From: Acinetobacter haemolyticus CIP 64.3 = MTCC 9819 | Lineage (GTDB): Bacteria; Pseudomonadota; Gammaproteobacteria; Pseudomonadales; Moraxellaceae | Assembly (NCBI RefSeq): GCF_000369065.1 | Contig: NZ_KB849800.1 | Location: 239,718-303,717 of the forward strand | Reading direction: 5' to 3' | DNA length: 64,000 nt | Part shown: positions 60,129-64,000 of the stretch, piece after piece | Numbering within the stretch: position 1 is the stretch's first letter | Layout of the letters: each line of letters opens with the position of its first letter | Position numbers and translations under genes: made by a program | Notes under the pieces: model-generated | What the model saw: the letters and a program-made list of their open reading frames with translations, nothing else | What the model was told of the DNA's origin: nothing | Database searches by the model: none

Positions 60129-62310
60129 AATATTTAAACTTCAGTGCAACTGTATAGTTAGCAGGTTCTCCGTAGAATGCTTGGCTATACGTAAAACTAT
60201 TTAAATATTTTTTATCGGTTACATTATTTGCATTGGCTTGAACGCTAAAGTGTTTATTGACTTCATAACTTGCCATCAGGTTAAGCAACGCATAATCGCT
60301 TTGTTTTAGATATGCTGATTTTACATTGTCAAAAACAGAGGTTTTTCCTTGCCACTGTAGCCCTGCACCTACTTTTAATTTGGGTAATTGAGCGGGTGTA
60401 TAAGTAGTTAGTAAATTAAAGGTTTGAGTTGGGTTATAAGTTCGGGCTGCACCACCATTTTTTAGATCTTGTAAACTAAATTGGGCATAACCCAAAGAGA
60501 CATTTACTTGATCGGTGAGTTGTCCTGCCAAACCAACCTCAACGCCTTGTGAGCGTAAATCACTGATCCCCACTTTTCGGTTTAAAGGATGTCCATCTGT
60601 TGAACGAAGCGGATAATTGTTTTCCTCTGTTCTAAAGATTGCCAATGTTCCAGTAAGTTTGTTGTCTAGCCATGAGCTTTTCATCCCAACTTCATAACTT
60701 TTTCCTTCGATTGGATCAGCTACTTTGCCTGTTGCTTCATTTACAGATGTTTGTGGGCGGAAAATCGAAGTATAACTCATATAACCTGTGTACTCAGGTG
60801 TAAAATTATAGGTAATCCCGGCATAAGGTGAAACTTTACTTTCATCGTAATTCATCGGTGAGCCATAGCTCGAACCTTCACTTTTGGCTTGGATGTAGTT
60901 CGCACCGAGAGTCAGCTTGAGATCATCGTTTAAATGTAGACGTGTGGCTGCATAAATTGACTGATTGCGTTGGGTATAATCGGCTTGTTTGACGAAATCC
61001 GACCAAGTGACATGCTTTGGCGTCCAGCTTGCCCAATCTGTTGTATAGGGGGTAACTGTAATTTGTCCGTTATATTCAGAGCTTACATGATTAATATTGC
61101 TGTCATGTAGCGTGCCTTTCTTTTGATGGTCAACTTGATCACTTTTTGAGAAAGAATAACCAATGATAGCTTCATGTTCACGATTAAAAAGATCAAATTT
61201 CCCCTGCAAATTAAAATCAGCAGTGTGTAGTTTATTATTCTCTAAATAACCATTTGGTGTTAATGAAACTCCTGAACCGTCTGCGTTTGGATAGCCATAA
61301 TAGTATAAAAGCTGGCTTTCACGATCTTTCTCATTATAGTTATAGCTCAAGTTAGCAGACCATGTATCTAGGAATTTTTGTTTTAGTTCGATAAATGCAT
61401 TTCTAGAAGTGTTGTCCCAATATGCCCAATCTGGATTGGGGTTAAATGAGCGATCATAACTGAGCTGTCGACCAGAGCTATCCATCAGCGGAATTGCTCC
61501 CCAGTTATTGGCGTTTGGTTTATTTTTTTCTTGACTTGCTCCAATCGTGAGAAGGGTAGAATCCGTAACATCGGCTTCTACAACACCTGCAACACCATTT
61601 TTTTCTGAGGAATAACGATCACGATATGAGTCACCTGTTTGTTGGAAGCCAAACAGTCTTGCGCGGATGCGATCATTTAAACTGCCAGAAACATCTGCTT
61701 CATAACGTTGAGTATCCCATGAGCCATAACTTAAGCCTGTATTGGCTTGAAACTCTTTAGTAGGACGTTTTCGAACGTAGTTGATGGTTGCACTTGGATC
61801 ACCAAAGGCATTGGTTAATGCATTTGCACCTTTTACGACTTCAACTCGATCATAAAAATAGCTGTCAGGATTGATATCGGTGGTATTCCAATTGGTTAGT
61901 GGAAATCCCACACCATCGATTAATATGTTAGAAATTTCAAAGCCACGTGCCATATATACGGCGCGTTCCGTTTCAAGGGCATTGACGGTTACCCCAGGGG
62001 TATTATTTAGAATATCTCGTGTTGAGGTTAAGCCAAAGTCTTCTATTTGTTGGCGTGTCACAACATTGATGGTTTGTGGTGTTTCTTTGGCAGCGATATT
62101 GAGCTTGGTTGCACTTGAGCTATCCTTAATCGTATAGGCTTTGGTGATTTCAGTATCTGAACTTTCATTCTGTGTCGCCTTGACTTGAATAGTCGGAAGC
62201 TGTTGAGAGACAGTGTCTACTGCAAAGCTGTAGGGGCTAATGCTGACCAGACTTGATGAAATTGCAAGAAACAATGAATTGCGCTTGAGAGAGGAGAGGT
62301 TTGAACTCAT
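60127..62310 (-). CDS. TonB-dependent siderophore receptor, FhuE/FpvA-like
   Basis: This outer-membrane receptor has 727 residues from the ATG at 62310 (another ATG at 62322 is also possible). A signal peptide ends near PYSFA, and LPTIQVKAT is at the TonB-box position. The plug contains TKLNIAAKETPQTINVVTRQQIEDFGL and MARGFEISNILIDGVGFP, the wording of FhuE-type ferri-coprogen and hydroxamate receptors. There is no N-terminal signalling domain. The barrel ends NYTVALKFKY with the terminal aromatic. The ligand is unknown and no siderophore biosynthesis gene is nearby; regulation by Fur is expected but no clear Fur box was seen. Confidence 0.92.
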   Translation of the reverse strand: MSSNLSSLKRNSLFLAISSSLVSISPYSFAVDTVSQQLPTIQVKATQNESSDTEITKAYTIKDSSSATKLNIAAKETPQTINVVTRQQIEDFGLTSTRDILNNTPGVTVNALETERAVYMARGFEISNILIDGVGFPLTNWNTTDINPDSYFYDRVEVVKGANALTNAFGDPSATINYVRKRPTKEFQANTGLSYGSWDTQRYEADVSGSLNDRIRARLFGFQQTGDSYRDRYSSEKNGVAGVVEADVTDSTLLTIGASQEKNKPNANNWGAIPLMDSSGRQLSYDRSFNPNPDWAYWDNTSRNAFIELKQKFLDTWSANLSYNYNEKDRESQLLYYYGYPNADGSGVSLTPNGYLENNKLHTADFNLQGKFDLFNREHEAIIGYSFSKSDQVDHQKKGTLHDSNINHVSSEYNGQITVTPYTTDWASWTPKHVTWSDFVKQADYTQRNQSIYAATRLHLNDDLKLTLGANYIQAKSEGSSYGSPMNYDESKVSPYAGITYNFTPEYTGYMSYTSIFRPQTSVNEATGKVADPIEGKSYEVGMKSSWLDNKLTGTLAIFRTEENNYPLRSTDGHPLNRKVGISDLRSQGVEVGLAGQLTDQVNVSLGYAQFSLQDLKNGGAARTYNPTQTFNLLTTYTPAQLPKLKVGAGLQWQGKTSVFDNVKSAYLKQSDYALLNLMASYEVNKHFSVQANANNVTDKKYLNSFTYSQAFYGEPANYTVALKFKY

Positions 62311-62544
62311 GTCTACAACCATGTAAATGAGAAATATTATTGTTACAATTATTGTTAATATTCGTTAATATTGCAATTCATTTCGTCTAATCCTTAATAG
62401 GAATAAAAGAAGAGATTTGGATGATTGATTGGAATTTTTGGAGATTAGCTATTCTATGAGAGAAATTTAAACTTTGGATAGCAGTGTGATAGATCTTGTG
62501 CTACATCACTCTAACCGTAGTGGGATGACAGGAGAATGCATTTG

Positions 62545-62811
62545 ATGGATGTCCGACATGGGCTATTGCTGCTTGAGCAGCAGGAGTGTAATCAGAGTTT
62601 TAATGAATTAAATGCTGAAAATAAAGTAAAGGTTCTACAGTATGCATTAGGAGAAAGTGTGAGTGTTTATTGGCCAAATTTAGCGCTTAATTGGATTGAA
62701 AATAATCCAGAGAGTCTTACTACTATATTGAAGGGTATTTTAATCGAATCAATGGGCAAACATTGGGCAAATCAGCACTATAAACACAGGGTGAAGCGGA
62801 TTTTAAAATAG
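62545..62811 (+). CDS. Small hypothetical protein
   Basis: The product has 88 residues from the ATG at 62545, ten bases after GGAG; an ATG at 62536 is almost on top of the ribosome-binding site. It is soluble, has no signal peptide and two Trp-containing segments (SVYWPNLALNWIENNPESL). I do not recognise it. It opens the run of small unknown genes at the right end. Confidence 0.55.
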   Translation: MDVRHGLLLLEQQECNQSFNELNAENKVKVLQYALGESVSVYWPNLALNWIENNPESLTTILKGILIESMGKHWANQHYKHRVKRILK

Positions 62812-62925
62812 AGGCTATTAAAAAGTTATATAAGTAAATTTTAATATATCTGTTCTTTTTTATTGTTTTTGTTGTTTAATAATAAAACTAGTGGGCGGAA
62901 ATTAATTTCAGATAAGGTTCATAAT

Positions 62926-63336
62926 ATGAGAATTACCTTAAGTGATAAGGAATTTAATGCATTGATGAATTCTGTAAAGGGACAAGCCTTAGATGCTGTG
63001 TGGTTAGCAGCGTCTAATTTGGCGGAGGATGTCCAGATTGAAAAAAAGCTTATTGAGAAACGAGATATATTTATTAATATATTGCACCAGCTTATGAATG
63101 CTGGGGAGTTATTGTTAGCAAAAAGTGGTGATGACACTATTATATATGATATTCCTGTTTTAGAACAATTGGAATTATTTAAGAGGTTCTTTCCTTCTTC
63201 TGAAGAATATGCTAGAGAGATTGGTGCGCATGATATAGGAACATGGTTGGTTATTTACGATCAGGGTTTCTGCCCTTTGAGACCAGTTTGGATTTATACT
63301 CTAGATAATGGCGAAAAATATTTAGAATGGGCTTAA
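62926..63336 (+). CDS. Hypothetical protein, resembles DUF596
   Basis: From the ATG at 62926, with AAGG eight bases before it, the product has 136 residues (the frame is open 21 codons further). VKGQALDAVWLAASNL at about residues 17-32, the region RDIFINILHQLMNAGELLLAK, and the end WVIYDQG-like LVIYDQGFCPLRPVWIYT recall proteins labelled DUF596, from memory. Such small acidic proteins are common among cytoplasmic partner or immunity-type proteins, but no toxin gene is in the window. Codon use looks AT-richer than the neighbours on the left. Confidence 0.6.
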   Translation: MRITLSDKEFNALMNSVKGQALDAVWLAASNLAEDVQIEKKLIEKRDIFINILHQLMNAGELLLAKSGDDTIIYDIPVLEQLELFKRFFPSSEEYAREIGAHDIGTWLVIYDQGFCPLRPVWIYTLDNGEKYLEWA

Positions 63337-63400
63337 TAGTCATATCTTTACTTTGGGGGTATTAATGGTTTTAAATAAATTTACATCAGTACTCTTAATT

Positions 63401-63825
63401 TGAAAACTAGAGAAGAATGGTTTGACAGCTTTCAATATTGGTGAATGGATATGCGTGATGCTTTATCATGTATGTATGATAGCCTCCCAAAATAAATTAG
63501 TGAGAAGTTGGATTATTCAATAGATTCATTGAATATGCTTGGAGCATTGGATATTGGAGCGGTATCCAACAACTGATGAGATGTCCTTTCAATGAGAAAT
63601 ACATACCGTTGATGGTTATGCTCGATATTTAGGAGAGACGTTTAGAAAACATTTGGGGGTGTGGGTTATCGAATTTGAGAGCCTAAAATGGCTTTTTATA
63701 ATGTGCCGCAAATAGAAGCAAATAATTATTATGGTTTTCCTTTATCATTAGTTACTGCGAGTACAGATCGTCGAACAGGGCATTACATTTCAGATATTCT
63801 TAAGAATTTTATTGATAGTGAATAA
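63401..63825 (+). pseudogene. Decayed gene of unknown family
   Basis: Joined across frames, this stretch encodes a recognisable protein end, but it is broken. One frame reads LKTREEWFDSFQYW, stops at TGA near 63440, continues DMRDALSCMYDSLP and stops at TAA near 63492, then gives ISEKLDYSIDSLNMLG. A second frame gives HWILERYPTTDEMSFQ, a stop, then EIHTVDGYARYLGETFRKH and VWVIEFESL. The first-type frame returns with MAFYNVPQIEANNYYGFPLS to a stop at 63823. At least two stops and two frameshifts are needed. The family was not identified; the YLGETFRKH segment recalls immunity-like proteins. Confidence 0.7.
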
Positions 63826-63881
63826 GCTTCTTCGGCTAAGTATGAGTTATTTTAAAACTTTCCGATCATAATGAGTAATAT

Positions 63882-64000
63882 ATGAATATTAAAAACTTAA
63901 TAAGGTGTTTTGGGCTTTTATTAGCTCTTTCAACTCTTACCGCTTGTGCTACACCTAGAATCTTATCGCATGATATAGATGGATTATGCCTGATTACACA
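63882..64000 (+). CDS. Lipoprotein, 5' part only
   Basis: The ATG at 63882 opens a frame that is still open at the window end. The first 22 residues, MNIKNLIRCFGLLLALSTLTAC, form a lipoprotein signal with lipobox LTAC, and the mature part begins ATPRILSHDIDGLCLIT. The family cannot be told from 39 residues. Confidence 0.7.
   Translation, partial: MNIKNLIRCFGLLLALSTLTACATPRILSHDIDGLCLIT

Noticed and set aside
62323..62420. Fur box before the TonB-dependent receptor gene
   Set aside because: The stretch is rich in ATT/AAT repeats such as TTATTGTTACAATTATTG, but no copy comes close enough to GATAATGATAATCATTATC to be called by eye.

Overview
The window looks like chromosomal DNA of an Acinetobacter species. 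The gene products at 30.8-44.2 kb match what I remember of the A. baylyi ADP1 pob and hca genes in content, order and residues. The insertion sequence beside them has the length and ends I recall for ISAba125, and the DNA is AT-rich throughout. No rRNA, CRISPR array or prophage was seen. Species cannot be fixed from the sequence alone.

Layout. (1) 0.1-9.9 kb: an AraC-type regulator faces ten co-directional genes (SDR, acetoacetate-decarboxylase-like protein, two PF10118 predicted diiron proteins, old yellow enzyme, hotdog thioesterase, an unknown DUF6670-like protein, GST and two tightly packed SDR-fold proteins that both lack the catalytic Tyr), closed by a strong terminator. This reads as an uncharacterised lipid or ketone catabolic cluster and is the best candidate here for undescribed biology. 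(2) 10.0-18.9 kb: an aldehyde dehydrogenase is divergent from an AcoR-like GAF regulator that lacks the sigma-54 domain; then come a secreted amidohydrolase, an iron alcohol dehydrogenase and FadE. (3) 18.9-28.8 kb: an Lrp-type regulator is divergent from glutamate dehydrogenase, the complete arginine succinyltransferase operon astCADBE and an amino-acid permease. Together they convert arginine to glutamate and succinate, with glutamate fed onward to 2-oxoglutarate. (4) 29.0-30.7 kb: malic enzyme.

(5) 30.8-44.2 kb: pobR/pobA and the whole hydroxycinnamate cluster hcaG-F-E-D-C-B-A / hcaK-hcaR. Plant hydroxycinnamates enter by HcaE and HcaK, esters are cut by HcaG, acids are activated by HcaC, the side chain is shortened by HcaA, and the aldehyde is oxidised by HcaB. 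The 4-hydroxybenzoate formed is hydroxylated by PobA to protocatechuate. A perfect 18-bp sequence occurs once before hcaA and once, inverted, before hcaK. The pca and qui genes that adjoin pob in ADP1 are not here. (6) 44.17-45.26 kb: an intact 1,087-bp IS30-family element with a 3-bp target duplication sits 5 bp after the hcaR stop codon.

(7) 45.3-55.7 kb: mostly housekeeping and envelope genes: MarC, a thioesterase, a G3E GTPase, YaeQ, an FKBP, a Tat-exported PhoD phosphatase lying between two identical tRNA-Leu(UAA) genes, tRNA-Cys, FolD, a methyltransferase, a GNAT protein and small lipoproteins. (8) 55.8-60.1 kb: glpK-glpR-glpD with repeated operator-like sequences. (9) 60.1-64.0 kb: a FhuE-like TonB-dependent siderophore receptor, then a run of small unknown genes including one clearly decayed gene and the first part of a lipoprotein gene cut by the window end.

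No sequence search or computation was run. Family names are from recognition of motifs, and start codons were chosen from visible ribosome-binding sites.
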